Positions 51,927-64,000 are shown, counted from the first letter of the stretch. The stretch: DNA of 64,000 nt from Escarpia spicata (GCA_963995525.1 OZ023209.1:14897576-14961575); one strand, 5' to 3'. Translations and numbers: made by a program. The notes: generated by a model not told the origin, from the letters alone.

Positions 51927-54735
51927 TTGTTTACATGTTGGGCTAGACTAATCTGGAATGAATTCAATGATTTACTTGAATCTTGATACATAACAATGCT
52001 TGGAGGCAGAGAATTCCACTCATTTATTGTGACTGGGAAAAAGCTGTTTCCAAATATGTTTGTCGAGTGCCTGATTTGTACTAACTGTTTATTATGTTTA
52101 CGTGAGCATCTGGTGTTGCGTTTGATGTATTGATCTAGTGGGATATCTATGAGGTTATGTTCCATTTTATATAATATGCTAAGTCTTTGGGTTTTTCTTC
52201 TTGATTGGAGGGTGTCCCACTGGAGATGTTTAAGGAGTTGTGTTACCGTTCCTGGCTCTCTAGAATAGTTGTTCTTACAAAATCTGGCGGCTTGTCTCTG
52301 GGTTCTTTCTATGAGTTTGATATTTCTTATGCAATGTGGATCCCATGATGCTGACGCTTATTCAAGTATAGGGCGGACAAGGGTTGTGTAGGCTATGGAC
52401 TTGATTTGGGTTGGGCATTTATTTAAATTTCTTCTAATAATTCCCAATGTCTGTTGTGCTTTTTGTGACTGAGTTGCTTTGTATTGTCCAATTTAATATA
52501 TTTGATATATGTATGCCAAGATAACAGTGTGATTCAACAGATTTAAGTTGTTGTCCGCAGAAGGTGTAGAGGTTTGGTGTCGGTTTTCTTGAGGCTATTG
52601 TCATTGTATAACATTTAGTGGGGTTGAATTTCATAAGCCACGTGTGTTGCCATTTCTCAAGTTTGAGCAGATCGTTTTGGAGGAGAGATGTGTCTTGGTC
52701 AGTTTTAATCGGTGAATATAACAGGCAGTCGTCTGCAAAAAGGCGAACAGTTGAGGAAAGATTGTCTGGCAGGTCATTTATGTAGAGTAGGAAAAGTAGG
52801 GGCCCCAGTACTGTGCCCTGTGGTACCCTAGAAATGACTTGAGTTGATGTTGACTTGGATCCATTTATAACAACCCGTTGAGTTCTTCCTGTAAGGAAGC
52901 TATTTATCCATGATGATATTGGGCCTGTTATGCCACAGTGTTTGAGTTTGTGGATTAGTCTTTTATGTGGAACTTTATCGAATGCTTTGGTGAAATCAAG
53001 GATGGCCATGTCTACAGATTTCTTCTCATCAAGTGATTTGCTTATGTCGTGGATTGTTTGAATTAATTGTGTTTCAGTTGATCTTTTGGCACGGAAACCA
53101 TGTTGGTGGTCAGTTAGAATGTGGTGCTGTTCAAGGTGTTTCATAATTTAACTATGTAGGATGTGTTCAAGAAGTTTAGAAACCACAGGTGTTAAGGATA
53201 TTGGTCTATAGTTAGATGTTTCTGCTCTACTTCCTTTCTTAAAAATTGCTGTTACATTGGCTTCTTTCCAAGTATTGGGGACTTTCCAGAGTCAACAGAT
53301 GATTGGAAAATGTCATGTATTACTGGTTCTAGATGAGAGGCATATCTGTTTAAGAACCATGGTGGAATGCCATCTGGTCCTTGCGATTTAGAAATGTTAA
53401 TTTTGGAAAGTTGATCAAGTACTCCTTTAAGTGAAATTGTTAGTTTGGGGATTTCTCCATGTGGACTTCTGGCCATATCTGGTAGGGTGGAATTTCCTTC
53501 GTGTGTAAAGACACTTTGGAACTGATTGTTTAAGGCTTCTGCTTTATGTTTGTCGTCGCTAATGATGTTACCCGCATTGTTAAGGTCCCCAATGCCCTGG
53601 TTATCCTGTCTAAGTTTAGAAATGAAGCTCCAAAATGATTTAGGTTTCTCTGTTATTGTTGTTGTCGTCAGGAATTGACTTATGTAGGATAGTCTAGCAG
53701 AACGAAGGTTTATGCATGTTTCTCCTGATGACACAGAATTCTTTCCAGTCTTCTGGATTTCTAATTCTTTTGTTTTGTTATATAGCTGTTTCTTTCTTTT
53801 GCCAATTTTCTTTAAATCTTTATTGAACCAGGGAAGATTGCGTCTTGAAGTGGTAATACGGTGCGGTACATATTGGTTAATAATGTTGATGATTTTCTTC
53901 GAAACAAGATTCCATTTGTCATTGACTGTCATGTTTGGGTTTTTAGAGAAGTATTCATGTGTAAAGTTTTCAAGAGATTTCTGGATGTTAATGTTGTCGG
54001 CTTTATTTCTAATGAAGACTTTATGTTTCGGACGATGTTTGCGTTTGGGCGAGATGTTTACATCATTGATGACTGTGCTATGGTCTGCTATTCCGTCTAC
54101 TACATCTATCTTCTTTATTAACCCAGGTCTAGTGGTGAAGACAAGATCTAAAATATTGTTGGCATTTCCCTGTCTATGTGTGGGTTCTTTGACATGTTGT
54201 ATCAGTCCATGTTCCTCTGTAAGAGAGAGTAATTTATTGGCAGCAGTTGTACTGTATCCATTGTTAGGTGTGACTTGGTGAATTACCTAATTGATGTTAG
54301 GGAGGTTGAAATCGCCAGTAATTATGACATTATGTGTGTTGATCTTGCTACCTAATTTAGAAAGGGCTAGGTCTAGTTCTTCGATTTGAGTTCCATGAAA
54401 GTCATTTGGGGCACGATAGAGGGTACACATGATTATTGGTTTCATTCCTGTTATCTGGGTTTCAGTCCAAATGCTCTCACTGTTAGTGTCTAGGTCTGGT
54501 TGGTGGCTTGTGATGAGGTCATCTTTTGATATTTGAAATACCCCCCCTCCAGTAGTGTCTGTTTCTCTGTCCTTTCTAAAGACGTTAAAGTTGCTTGGGA
54601 ATATTTCTCCATTTTTTATTGAGGGATCTAACCATGATTCAGTGCCACATATGATGTCTGGGTTGTGTAGATTGTTTAGTGCTTCGATGTCTGAGGCTTT
54701 CTTTTTAACGCTTTGGCAATTTATGAGGATGCATC
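51927..54735 (-). pseudogene. LINE endonuclease/RT, disrupted
   Basis: Endonuclease: CQSVKKKASDIEAL, GTESWLDPSI, TTGGGVF, CTLYRAPN, GDFNLPNIN, IADHSTV. RT: DHQHGFRAKRSTETQL, LDFTKAFDKVPH, RVPQGTVLGPLLFLLYINDLP and F-A-D-D at VRLFADDCLLYS. Breaks include a TAG at about 54287-54289 directly after the GDFN block, a stop near 53252 in front of the RT core, one near 53145 and one near 52435. The F-A-D-D variant of the catalytic box and RVPQGTVLGP are normal for this LINE group. Confidence 0.9.
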
Positions 54736-55260
54736 AGAAATTTGGTCTCTTTTTCGGTCTATATGCTTTCCTGCTATTAGTTGTATTGTTGTTGGTGGTT
54801 TCGTTTAGGTTATGACTGTTACTGTCCGGAGGATAAAAGGGATTTGCCGTTGGGATTTCTGTATCTCTGAAGAAAGAAATTATGAAGTTTAAGTTGTTGC
54901 ATTCGGGGCAGGCCCACGAACATGTGGAATTTATTAATCGTTTGTATTCATTGTCATCTATTGCACAGCATTGTGTGTGGATCCAGTTTAGGCAGAGGTC
55001 GCACTGAATTGCTTTATGGTCATTTAGGACATCCCCATGGCAAATGCTACAGGGTGCTGAGCAATTTGAACAGTGCCATGGTACATTTAGGTTTCTGTAA
55101 GTGTTGTTAAATTCTTGTCTGGATATCCTGGCGCATTTTATGTGTGTTGATTTATTACAATCATTACAAGTTAGGATGAGTGCATTAGACTGATTTCTTA
55201 CATGAGTGACATTTAGAGGGGCCTGGATTTAGTTGAACATCTCCTGATAGCATGATGCAT
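54735..55260 (-). pseudogene. LINE leader region: 2A-like peptide and two PHD-type fingers
   Basis: The frame has LLCIMLSGDVQLNPGP (about 55216-55262), close to the 2A skipping consensus D-x-E-x-N-P-G-P but with Q for E. After a one-frame change comes finger 1 (CHSCKKS...ALILTCNDCNKSTHIKC...WHCSNC) and finger 2 (CSICHGDVLNDHKAIQCDLC, WIHTQC, WACPEC). The stop after KKRPNF near 54735 separates it from the endonuclease. Such a double finger before the endonuclease is usual for this LINE group. Confidence 0.8.
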
Positions 55261-55520
55261 AGAAGTATGGAGAATTTTGTTGTTGTCCTGGGTTTGTACG
55301 GTAGAGGAGTGATCAGTAATCCAGTGGAGGTGCTGGATTTGAGATATTTCAATTGGGCTATGGTTTTCCATATGGGACTGTAATTTTTTTTTGAAATTGG
55401 GATCATTTAATAACCTAAAAGTGATCTGCAGACATAAAATCATGAACAGGGTACATCTAAAAGTGCATCTTGTAGGAGTATGTCGTACGGAGCCTGCCAT
55501 GTCACCAACTCGCGTGGTAG

Positions 55521-56687
55521 TGGTTAAGAATTGATAAAATGGTCAAGTAGTTATTAAGAAACACACCCACACTAAAATACACCCACACTTAAAACGTGTA
55601 CTGAGATAATATTAAAAAATAAAAGATAAATCATTATAAAATATCTGTCCGTGTAAAAGGTTTAGTGACTAGTTGTTGTTGTTGCTGTTTTTCGACAGCC
55701 TACAATCCGGATTTGTAACAGTATGATACGCAAGCTTTATGTGAAAGTATATATTTACATGTGTGTATGTTGAACCAGCTCACACTGGTTCATGAGTCAA
55801 ACTGAAAACCCAACTAACACGACACTTCCCTGTGTGCAGTTTGACTATGGACTGGTCTATGCACTCACTTATTGGTATACAGTTTATTGTGTTTACTGTT
55901 TATTCCAGCTTGGTTTCTGATAGTATATAAACAGAACTAGTAATGATAATAACATAGGTTTTACTTTGTCACTGGGAGAATGCACCGATTTATGAGTTGA
56001 TTTTGGGGTGATTTGGGTTTGAATAAATATATAATAATTCGTGACACATTTACAGAAAATACGCAAGTCAAAATATAAATATGCAATATAAAAATTATTT
56101 CTAAACAGAAGCAGGACAGATGGTTCGGCCCATAGAGCCCGCCGACACAGGTTACAGGAACGGTTGATTCGGCCCACGCGAACGCAAGCAGGTCACGTTT
56201 AACCGCTTGCGTGAATTGATGGTTTGGCCCCATGGGCCGAACCCGTCGGGGGCCGAAACATCCGACTCCCAATGCACCTGACCTAGCGGCTAGCCTAGCC
56301 TGCATTACAATATGATTATTCCATTGATTAAGTTTAACTCATTTGAAAACCCCATAGAATAGGCTAGATAAACGCTGGAAAACTTAAGAATTGCTTTACG
56401 AAATTACGACGACTACAAATACCGCTACGTAACCATGACATGCTGCATAGGCATAAGTAAACCTAAGCTAAGGCATAACTAAACCTAATGCTAAGTAAGT
56501 CATCCTTCTGTGTGTCGTGCCAGGATCAGACTAACATTAATTAGTAAAAACCACAGCACCACCTTCCCCTCTTTCCGTACCTTCCTGTTCCGGCACCAGA
56601 TGATGGCATTTACATTGTAATATATTCCTTACGATATGCACTTGCTTAGATTTCAATCACACACGACAGCCATATTTCTGTAAACAT
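55521..56687. other. No gene seen; TTCGGCCC-rich patch
   Basis: AT-rich left part. Around 56115-56265 the string TTCGGCCC or GGGCCGAA occurs several times in both orientations, and a related string lies at 51790 on the other side of the LINE. This may be the broken host repeat of the LINE insertion. Confidence 0.35.
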
Positions 56688-57029
56688 TTGCATGGAATGC
56701 TAGCGACAACAAATCGTTGCCTTGACCAATTAAAAATGTTAGAGTTGTATTTCGCTACAGTACCCAAAATTCCTCCTGGTCTACTTATATTCTTCCTCAT
56801 TAGGAGTAACCTGACAGGTGGAGATAATGTTTTCAGGGGTGTACAGTCCTTACTACAAAGGTCTCACAAGGCAACTAAATCAGAACAACAGCAGGCTGAA
56901 AAGGGACACTTGCTTAAACTGCTTCATGATCCTAATAAACCTGCAGCATCAACTCTCTTTCCTGGTCGTCCATCAAAAAGTCATCCTCATAAGTCAGGTT
57001 TTAGAAGTAAGGGGGTTCCACAGTTGTAA
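56688..57029 (+). pseudogene. Second copy of ORF2 end (truncated)
   Basis: Residues PNKPAASTLFPGRPSKSHPHKSGFRSKG align with the end of ORF2 at 35509 (PAAPTFFPGKLPKRHPHKAGFRRKG). It lacks the (PAK)n run and all of the upstream SGNH and C2H2 parts, so the copy is 5'-truncated. The first half has no clear match in copy 1. It is followed by the ORF3 block in the same relative position. Confidence 0.7.
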
Positions 57030-57259
57030 GAAAAAGAGATTATGAGTTGAAATTTCCTATATTTAATATGTATGACCCCTACCAGCCTCAGGTAAAAATT
57101 CCACACAATGTTAGAGAACGAAGTGGTTGGAGAAAAAGATGTATACGAAAAATACGTGGATTGACAATAAGTGAGTTAGCTTCAGAAAATGCAAAAATGT
57201 TGGCCTTCAAACTTAAAAAGTTGGCAATAGCTCGGGCACACACAAAATTTAGAAAATGA
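57030..57259 (+). CDS. Second copy of ORF3 N-terminal block
   Basis: The frame RDYELKFPIFNMYDPYQPQV continues through KIPHNVRERSGW, SELASENAKMLAFKLKKLAI and ends at 57259. It aligns over its whole length with ORF3 of the minus-strand copy, but has no seven-residue repeats. It has a sense codon where the other copy has TAG. The conserved amino acids despite many base changes argue that this block was under protein-level selection. Confidence 0.6.
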
Positions 57260-57725
57260 ATACATCATGTGGCGGTGGTTGTTGTGAGAATATAGTGAGA
57301 CCAGTAAACGATTATTTTACACCCAAAATTGGCTCAGTTAGTCAATAGAAGAGTCATTTTGAGTAAGAGACATTGCATGTTCTTTTAACACATATATTTT
57401 AACAAAAAATTCCGATGCTGTATTTTTTGTTTCAGAGATACTACCAACAAGTAGTTCCAAGCAATCTGGTGGCCCAGCTTTGACAGCAACATGAACTTCT
57501 TGAACAATTTGGCATTCAGTTATTATTAATATTGTCACAGTATTTTCCTATTGCATGTGTGGTTTTCTTGTAGTCAATTGGAACATTTCTAATTGTAATT
57601 ACCTTGTCTAAGTTGTCATCATAATGTGTGTGATCATGCCTAATGTATTTGTAGTTTTCCAGATTTTACAGGGCAGAGGCGACAGAGAGGCTGGTGCTGC
57701 ATACTTCCACACCAAGAAAACAAAT
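57260..57725. other. 3' UTR-like region of element copy 2
   Basis: No coding sequence recognised between ORF3 and the stem-loop. The bases just before the stem-loop (CAAGAAAACAAAT) resemble those of copy 1 (CAAAAACAAAC). Confidence 0.5.
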
Positions 57726-57741
57726 GGCTCTTTTCAGAGCC
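57726..57741 (+). promoter_or_regulatory. Exact histone-type 3' stem-loop (copy 2)
   Basis: GGCTCTTTTCAGAGCC on the plus strand, preceded by AACAAAT and followed by TTAACATTTTT. Identical in the 16 core bases to 34041-34056 and on the sense strand of the homologous ORFs, about 470 bp after ORF3. No purine-rich downstream element as good as in copy 1. Confidence 0.8.
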
Positions 57742-60700
57742 TTAACATTTTTACTGGTTTGTGCTGTTTAAAATGCTGGCACAGGTTTTATTGATGCGTC
57801 TGGTGGTAGCTTATGGGTAGATATGCTTATCGAATCTACATTCTGCTTCCACTACTGACGATGTAGGCGAAATGGTAATCATATTTCGTTCATGTCTGCC
57901 AGTATATAGCCTCTCATAAAACAAGACTCTCGTTGTAACCTCCACGAGGTAACCAGTGGATACTGGTCAATGTAGGGCACCAGGCTGATTAAACGAGGGA
58001 TCTCGGAGTAGCGTGGGGCCCCAGAGATGAAATATGCATGACCCACCGACGTGTGGATATGCTCTGCCTTTTCACCAACCCATGTCCCAACTATGGGCAA
58101 ATAGCAACCACATAGTGTACAGTTAATCTGAATAGTCATGTAGCTGAATACATACAACTACGACTACTATGATATAACTATATTATATGTCAGTCATTAC
58201 AAAATAAATCACATACAAAGTCCTACAAACTGAATGATACCCAGAAATGTGTTGTTCATCGGCTAGAATAATTATATAACCTATACGAGGGTCATATTGT
58301 TGTCATTTTTACATATATCATTGAAGATGTGTATTTGAACAATAAATTAATGTTGGCGTTATTCCACCACATAAATACATGTGTATGTTGTCTATCCTGT
58401 GCCTAAGTAAACATCCTATTTCTACAGTAACATAAGTTCTTATAGAAATTACAAATGTTACAAAGTATATTTCACCGCTGCTACACCTGTTTATGCGCAA
58501 TCAATCCCAATATCTTGAGGTTTTGAAATTCGGCATGGAAATATTGCCCAGAAAGATTGGCTAGCTAAGTCAAAGTCCCGCATATAGAATCAGTTGACTT
58601 TTATTGAAGTATACAATAGTTTGAATACACGCTGAAAGCTGTGAACCATTGTGACCCGCCAGTCCAAGGTGAGACGCTTCTCGTTGACGCTCATCACAAG
58701 CTATCAGCCAAAACAGTACAGCACCGATTTTTCTATTTAAAGGAGTTTCCATTATGAAATCATCCGGTATAGATTAAACTTTCAAATGTTGGTCATTACA
58801 TGGCATAGACGTTACCTAAATGTGTATATTTTTATGTTCTGACAGTGAGAAAACCGTAGCCAAAATATAGAATGAAAACTTTGAAGCAGTTTTTCTCCGA
58901 ACCATACATTTCGCATTTTCGAAATTCAAATTACTGTACCTTTGGATATATTTTGAACATTGGAGTATTGTTTTTTCTCTCTCTGGATGTGCTCTATATG
59001 ACTATGCAATAAAAACAACATATTTATTTTCGCGAAGCGTCTCATTTTTGCATGGTGGGTCATAATTTATGTAAACAATTTCCAAACACATTCACGACAT
59101 AAAACAATTACATGGTCATAACTATAATCTCTTTCACGTTTTAAGACGGCAACGCTGAAGTTGAGTACAATGTCAACACGATGTTGATGCTGGCACAAAA
59201 TAATCACAGTGATAGAATAGTCAATAATGACTGTGATCACTATACGGAAGGAAGGAAGGAAAATACGCAAATCAGTTGATTGAAAAACCGTCCCAACATA
59301 AAACAATTACATGCAAACAACTGATTAAGCAATATGTTTATAATATAAACGAATTATATTAATTGGCGTTGGTTTAATCTCGATCGGACCATTAAGGCGA
59401 AAAAAGAAACCCTAGGGTTTATCTACTAACCCAATTTTTTTTTAACTGCGTCCATTACACCCACCAACCATTGAACCGAGGTCCCCCGCGACATAAAGAC
59501 CACTTCCGTCACAAGCAAGTGACAAATGGGCAAGCGCCGTAGCGTGAATTTGTCACGGGATGCGAGGGATTCGTAACGCAAATGGACACTATTTCGCGGG
59601 GAGATAACAACATTGACAATATAGGTGGGCATTTTTCTAACAACGTTTCTAACAAATTTGGTGGGAATTGATATTTAATATTTTTACAACACATTTACGT
59701 AATAATTTTTTTGGACGAGAAGGGAGTATGCAGACTTTTATAATCCTCCGACTTATTAGTTAAATATCTGTCAAAATTACGGCCTTTAAAATATGTTTTA
59801 TTTATTGACATGCTTGCCGCTTGTGTAATTTATATAACAATAATTGTCATTCATTGGCACTTCTTGTTATGAATGAAAACTTTCTAATATCTAATCTCGC
59901 GTGCGGTGTTTTTTTGGAAAATTATTAACACCCATAGTAGGTGGTGCGTAGCCAGGTCGGCCCTACGACGTTACTACCGTCGTTAATTCGAATGTTGTAA
60001 TATTTAATACATTAAATACTAGCAACCTGCTATGCTAATTCATATGACTAATTTCAGGTATTGCCCATGGTCGCTCTATGCTGTACACTCTCAATTACGT
60101 TGACGTTAACTTGTCGTCTGTTGTATATTATCGTGGCCGTAGTGCATGCACACCATTTTTTAAATATAATAACGTTTGTCATTCTCTATCCATGCATTGT
60201 ATTAAGATTCTGTAATGTCACCGCATCCTCGATTGATGCAACTGATTGACTGAAGAGTTTTGTATCATCCGCACATTTACACATAAATCATTATTACAAA
60301 TACCATCGCCTATGTCGTTTATATTTAAATAGTAAATAAAACTGGTGGCGTTGCCGAACTGCTCCCAAGACTGAACTGTATAGTGCCCCCAATCTTTACA
60401 GCTGACCATGGCATTCCGACCTTGATCGACCATTTACGACGGTTCGAACGTTAATTGTACCCTGTTGGATGGCCATTCCGTTACCCATGGATTTACAGCG
60501 CCTCATGGGTCACTCTCCAAAAAAGTCTGACAGATGTTTTTTTTATTGCTAATTGGCCGTTTGTTACCTGTTTAGAAAAAAATACTGCATTTCACAAAAA
60601 ACGGTTACGCCCGGCCGGTATGAAGTTTGTTTGTGTGTTTACCACGGCGCGATCGTATGCGACATGGCGTTTTTTCTGAACATGTTTTTTTATGGAAACA

Positions 60701-62399
60701 ATTCTGATATGTAATATTGATTATTATTTATGTATCCAAACATTTTGAAATAATTGTGTTTGTTACTGTTGTCTCAATCCACATTTTAGCTGGATATAGG
60801 GCGTAACCAGTTAAAGTTTGCATGTTTTTGTTATTTGCACAAAGATCAAATTTACAGAGAATATAATAGTAAGTGTTATAAAATGACATCTACATCAAAA
60901 TATTGAATATATATAAGTTTACTACCAACGTTAATTTTTTTAAATAAAACATTTCTAATAAATAGTGGCACATTTGTGAAGAAGCTTGGTATCGGGCTTC
61001 ACCGTAAAGAAACGGCCAATAAGCAATTGAAAAAAATTGGGTAGAATGATGTATCTTATGAAACTGTAATCATTACTACAGTATGTTACGTCAATAAGAT
61101 AGTTTACCTTGGCATCAGATATTTAAAAAACAATAAATTTCCAATATTTCGTATTTTCAGGGGTATCGGAAATAAATGCATGTTTAAAAATGGAAAGCCT
61201 ATTTTGACTGTTTTTAGGCTATTCTAACAGGAATTAGACACCTTTACTTGCATTTTGCTATATGGAGTTATACATATCCTGAAACACCTCGTCGACAGGA
61301 ATCCAATGATGTGTCTAACTTATATGTGAGATCACAAATGAGGAAATAATAGGAAATTATAAACGTGGAAAGCAAACATTTTAACGAAGTGTCAGACTTT
61401 TTTAGAGTGGCCCTCGTATGCACTGTACGTGTACTCTCATCGCAAGTCGGTGTCTTAGTCATGGGCTAAAGATGAATTGAGTTGAACACCACTATCACCA
61501 GTGCGTTCAGGATTATACGTTATAAAATTATGTTTATGTACTATGACTACGGGTATTTAATGACTATAGTTATACTATATAAGGTACAGCCAAGCTACGA
61601 TTAATTTTATTCCGATTATGTATTAACAATACGAAGCCTAAAAAAATTGCTATTTAACATGCACTGAATCTGGTTGAAGTAACACTATTATCCAGAGCAC
61701 TCCGAACACTTGCGAATAACACAAAATGGGCTCATTTCAAAATAGGTTAATTTTAACGAATGCAGCCGCCAACATGAAGGAAATCACCAACAGACAGGAA
61801 ATGGGAATCCGGAAGGAAGTTCGTGAACCGGAAGAAAGTTACCGGTATTCATACGCGGTGCGCGCACAATGTGTAGAACACAATTTTCAAGTATCAGTCT
61901 CTTGCCGGAAGTCGGGCAAAACCCGTAGACCTAGTCCATTTGTCATTTCATGAACCTAGAAATGTTCTATCTTATGACCTTTTTTGTTGATTTGTACTCA
62001 TATGGGGACCTAGAACAAATTCTGTTTGGTTGCCCAAACAACAACTTTGGGCAACTCTGGTAATTTGCATAAATCCAAGATGGCGACTTGAAAAATTAAC
62101 TTTGTAACCACTTGTCCTAGATTTATGTATAATAAATCTTTTAAGAGGTGTTGTGGTGAGTAGAATCCATTTATGGTGTTAATTTTTTAGTTCAAGGTTA
62201 ATATCAGATGCTGAAGGTCAGGTGAAGGTCACATTTGACCTTTCGGTGGACAATGAATGGAAACTTCTACTAAATTATAATTTAGTTTATTCATGCACAT
62301 AAATGGGTAATCTTACAATATTTGACACATTTGTTCGTGAGAAAAAAGTAATCAGTCATATTTGAAACACGTAGTCACACAATGGGGTGTAGGATAAGG
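57742..62399. other. No recognisable gene
   Basis: AT-rich sequence. A minus-strand frame of 92 codons (57879-58157; NCTLCGCYLPIVG...HTSVGHAYFISGAPRY) is the only one with protein-like composition, but I cannot assign it. A (GGAA)n patch lies at about 59249-59262. Other frames are short and unsupported. Confidence 0.45.
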
Positions 62400-63420
62400 A
62401 GGGTAAGGGATAGTACCTCACGGTGAATGACAGCCATGTCCCACACAGGACGGTCAGGATCCTATTTGCTTCCCCCTCCTTGTCTAGCTCACATATGGCT
62501 CCTAGTGTCTGCATGTGTACTGCAGCGCCATACCCCGGGCAACGGCTTTGGCTGGCCGGCCAAACTATGCGAGTGCTTTTCCGAAGGGCTGTCCCCCTGT
62601 TAGTTCACACATCTGTCGGCGGAGTAGGCGGAGGAATCTCCAGAGATCAACGGCTACGAAGGCGGGAGGTGGAAAGGCCTGGTGTCGGGCCAAGGGCGCA
62701 TCAGGGATTTAGAATGATAAGCGGCCAGAACCGTCCAGAAAGCAATGGCAAACTACTGGAATGTACACTGCCAAAAACCCAGATGAAATCATGAATGCAA
62801 AGAGAATCGATATGGGACTTGGTGGTGAGTCCCTCAAGCCAGAAGAGTCCCTAATGGCTATTGGGGAAGAGCCAGAAGCAACAGGGAGTATAAGGGAAGT
62901 AAGCAAACGGGACTGTATCATTATGGGGGATTTTAACCATGGGCATATACAATGGAAATCTCTACAGAGTATGGGGAGTGAGGACCACAAGTTTTTAGTT
63001 TTAGTTCAAGATACTTTCCTTTCTCAACATGTGCTAGAACCAACCAGGGGTGAGAATGTGTTAGACATAGTTTTGTCCTCACAGAATGAATTAGTTGACA
63101 ATGTCAAGATATGTGAGCCACTGGGGAGTAGCGATCACAACCAGATACATTTTACCATCAAAGTAAAATCAGAAAGGAATAGTAAAAAGCTGATGAAGGC
63201 AATTTGCTCGACTGTGCGGAGAAGGGAAAGAAGTTCGGTGGAGGGCTAAAAAAACAAAACGAGAATAGCAACTTGGAATGTCCGCAGCATGGCGGCTGGA
63301 AAAATGGACAATGTTATAGAAGAAGCGAAACAAAACAATATAAGTGTACTAGGAATAGCAGATGGGCGGGACAAGGTCATTTTACACCACACACAGGAGG
63401 AAAATAGCAAATACAGTACA
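62400..63420 (+). mobile_element. Mosaic of LINE 5' regions (CR1-like EN inside RTE/CFDP2-like start)
   Basis: The segment 62905-63190 encodes MGDFNHGHIQWKSLQSMGSE, EPTRGENVLDIVLSSQNELV and GSSDHNQIHFTI, the second half of a CR1-type endonuclease. Directly after it, at 63255-63405, another LINE begins: TRIATWNVRSMAAGKMDNVI..AKQNNISVLGIA then, in another frame, RWAGQGHFTPHTGG. This is the start of the endonuclease in RTE/CFDP2-like elements. The part 62600-62840 looks like a LINE leader. Neither RT follows. Confidence 0.7.
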
Positions 63421-63753
63421 AACACCTTGCTCACTGGGGACTTCCCGGGTATGGATGATGTGCTGGGGGAGGTGGGTGGCACGCAAGCGAATCTGATAGA
63501 GACGGCGAAAACTTTCTTCATCGTTCTGTACGATCAGCCACCGGGGATATCCATGGAGTCTGCTCGCTTCGCACTCTTCGCCAAGAAGAAGACAAGTCCC
63601 AACGTCAAGGCCCTGCCTCCAACATTCATAAAACTGTTCCTGTACGTGCTTAGACCAGCTAGTATATACAAATACACATTTAAACTTGCAAAGACGGAAA
63701 CTGTCACTGCCAAACGTGCAAACAAACGTACAAAGGTGTGTGTCACGGATTAG
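63421..63753 (+). pseudogene. Fragment of an uncharacterised repeat-encoded protein
   Basis: The frame reads TAKTFFIVLYDQPPGISMES, ARFALFAKKK, ALPPTFIKLFLYVLRPASIY and ends at 63753. The patterns xLFxKK and LPPTxxxLxxHVxRA are ones I associate with multi-copy uncharacterised proteins in marine invertebrates, probably transposon-borne. I cannot name the family. It continues in frame from the LINE piece before it, which may be chance. Confidence 0.4.
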
Positions 63754-64000
63754 CAAGGTCTCCGTACACTAGATGGCTCAGTCTAGTATGGTTCTTATAT
63801 GTCAAGGTCAACGCATATGAGAAAGAATGGTTATCGTGAATAAGCAACAAAAATACAAGGAAAATTTAATAACCTGTAGTACAAGTTATCGTCCTTTTGG
63901 TAAGTATCTCGATTTGCAAAATTTTAAAGAATAAAAAAAATCCCGTAACCAAATTTTAATAGAACATCATAAACAATAACACTGAATCTTTGAATATATA
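63754..64000. other. Window end, nothing recognised
   Basis: AT-rich sequence without feature. Confidence 0.4.

Larger units (their letters stand above)
51890..55520 (-). mobile_element. Near full-length LINE with 2A-like motif, PHD fingers, EN and RT
   Basis: About 3.6 kb on the minus strand: leader protein with 2A-like motif, two PHD-type fingers, endonuclease, RT, and a C-terminal block at the left end (NEWNSLPPSIVMYQDSSKSL). Several stops and frame changes. The string TCATTAT near both sides (about 51835 and 55635) may be the target duplication, but this is uncertain. Confidence 0.88.

Noticed and set aside
53712..54281. 189-codon plus-strand frame in the 52-55 kb LINE
   Set aside because: Antisense of the endonuclease region; hydrophobic composition is a by-product.

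Overview
This is a repeat-rich, AT-leaning animal nuclear genome window. It contains spliced genes with GT-AG introns, very long CA/GT microsatellites, many endonuclease-type LINE retrotransposons, an ISL2EU-type DNA transposon, MITEs and tRNA-derived repeats. The repeat mix points to a marine invertebrate (for example a mollusc or other lophotrochozoan, or a cephalochordate). I cannot name the species from sequence alone.

Layout. 1-9.4 kb: broken LINE pieces, three large dinucleotide tracts and a hAT-like MITE. 9.4-23.8 kb (+): the only clear host gene, SNRNP48 (U11/U12-48K, a minor-spliceosome protein). It is recognised from in-phase exons carrying the conserved RAKNVHIT core and an Arg/Asp/Ser-rich tail. 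Its introns hold a nearly full-length LINE with a matching empty site in a second repeat copy, a tRNA-derived SINE, a tRNA-like sequence, a tandem duplication and a large inverted repeat next to the last exon. One exon shows an in-frame TGA. 25.9-29.6 kb: a compact two-gene element with long inverted ends, carrying a spliced SWIM/YqaJ-nuclease/PHD gene (+) that converges on a spliced THAP-only gene (-). 29.7-32.9 kb: the first exon of a second YqaJ-type gene and a decayed THAP-DDE transposase.

33-38.6 kb (-): an unidentified multi-ORF element. A four-exon SGNH-hydrolase gene with a C2H2 finger runs into a second ORF through a TAATG stop-start overlap. A basic third ORF with seven-residue repeats follows, then an exact histone-type 3' stem-loop. 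A truncated second copy at 56.7-57.7 kb (+) carries the same exact stem-loop after the same ORFs, which is the most interesting observation in the window.

38.7-51.3 kb: a LINE fragment between long direct repeats, then three tandem copies of a 2.5 kb unit. Each unit contains five 126-bp repeats, and the first unit is interrupted by a 3.2 kb LINE. 51.9-55.5 kb (-): a LINE with a 2A-like motif, two PHD-type fingers, endonuclease and RT, all broken. 57.9-62.4 kb: no recognisable gene. 62.4-63.75 kb: a mosaic of at least two LINE 5' regions plus an unassigned ORF.

Apart from SNRNP48, nearly all coding sequence here is of mobile or unknown origin. The YqaJ/THAP pair and the SGNH gene keep open reading frames and good splice sites, so they are the best candidates for still-active or recruited genes.
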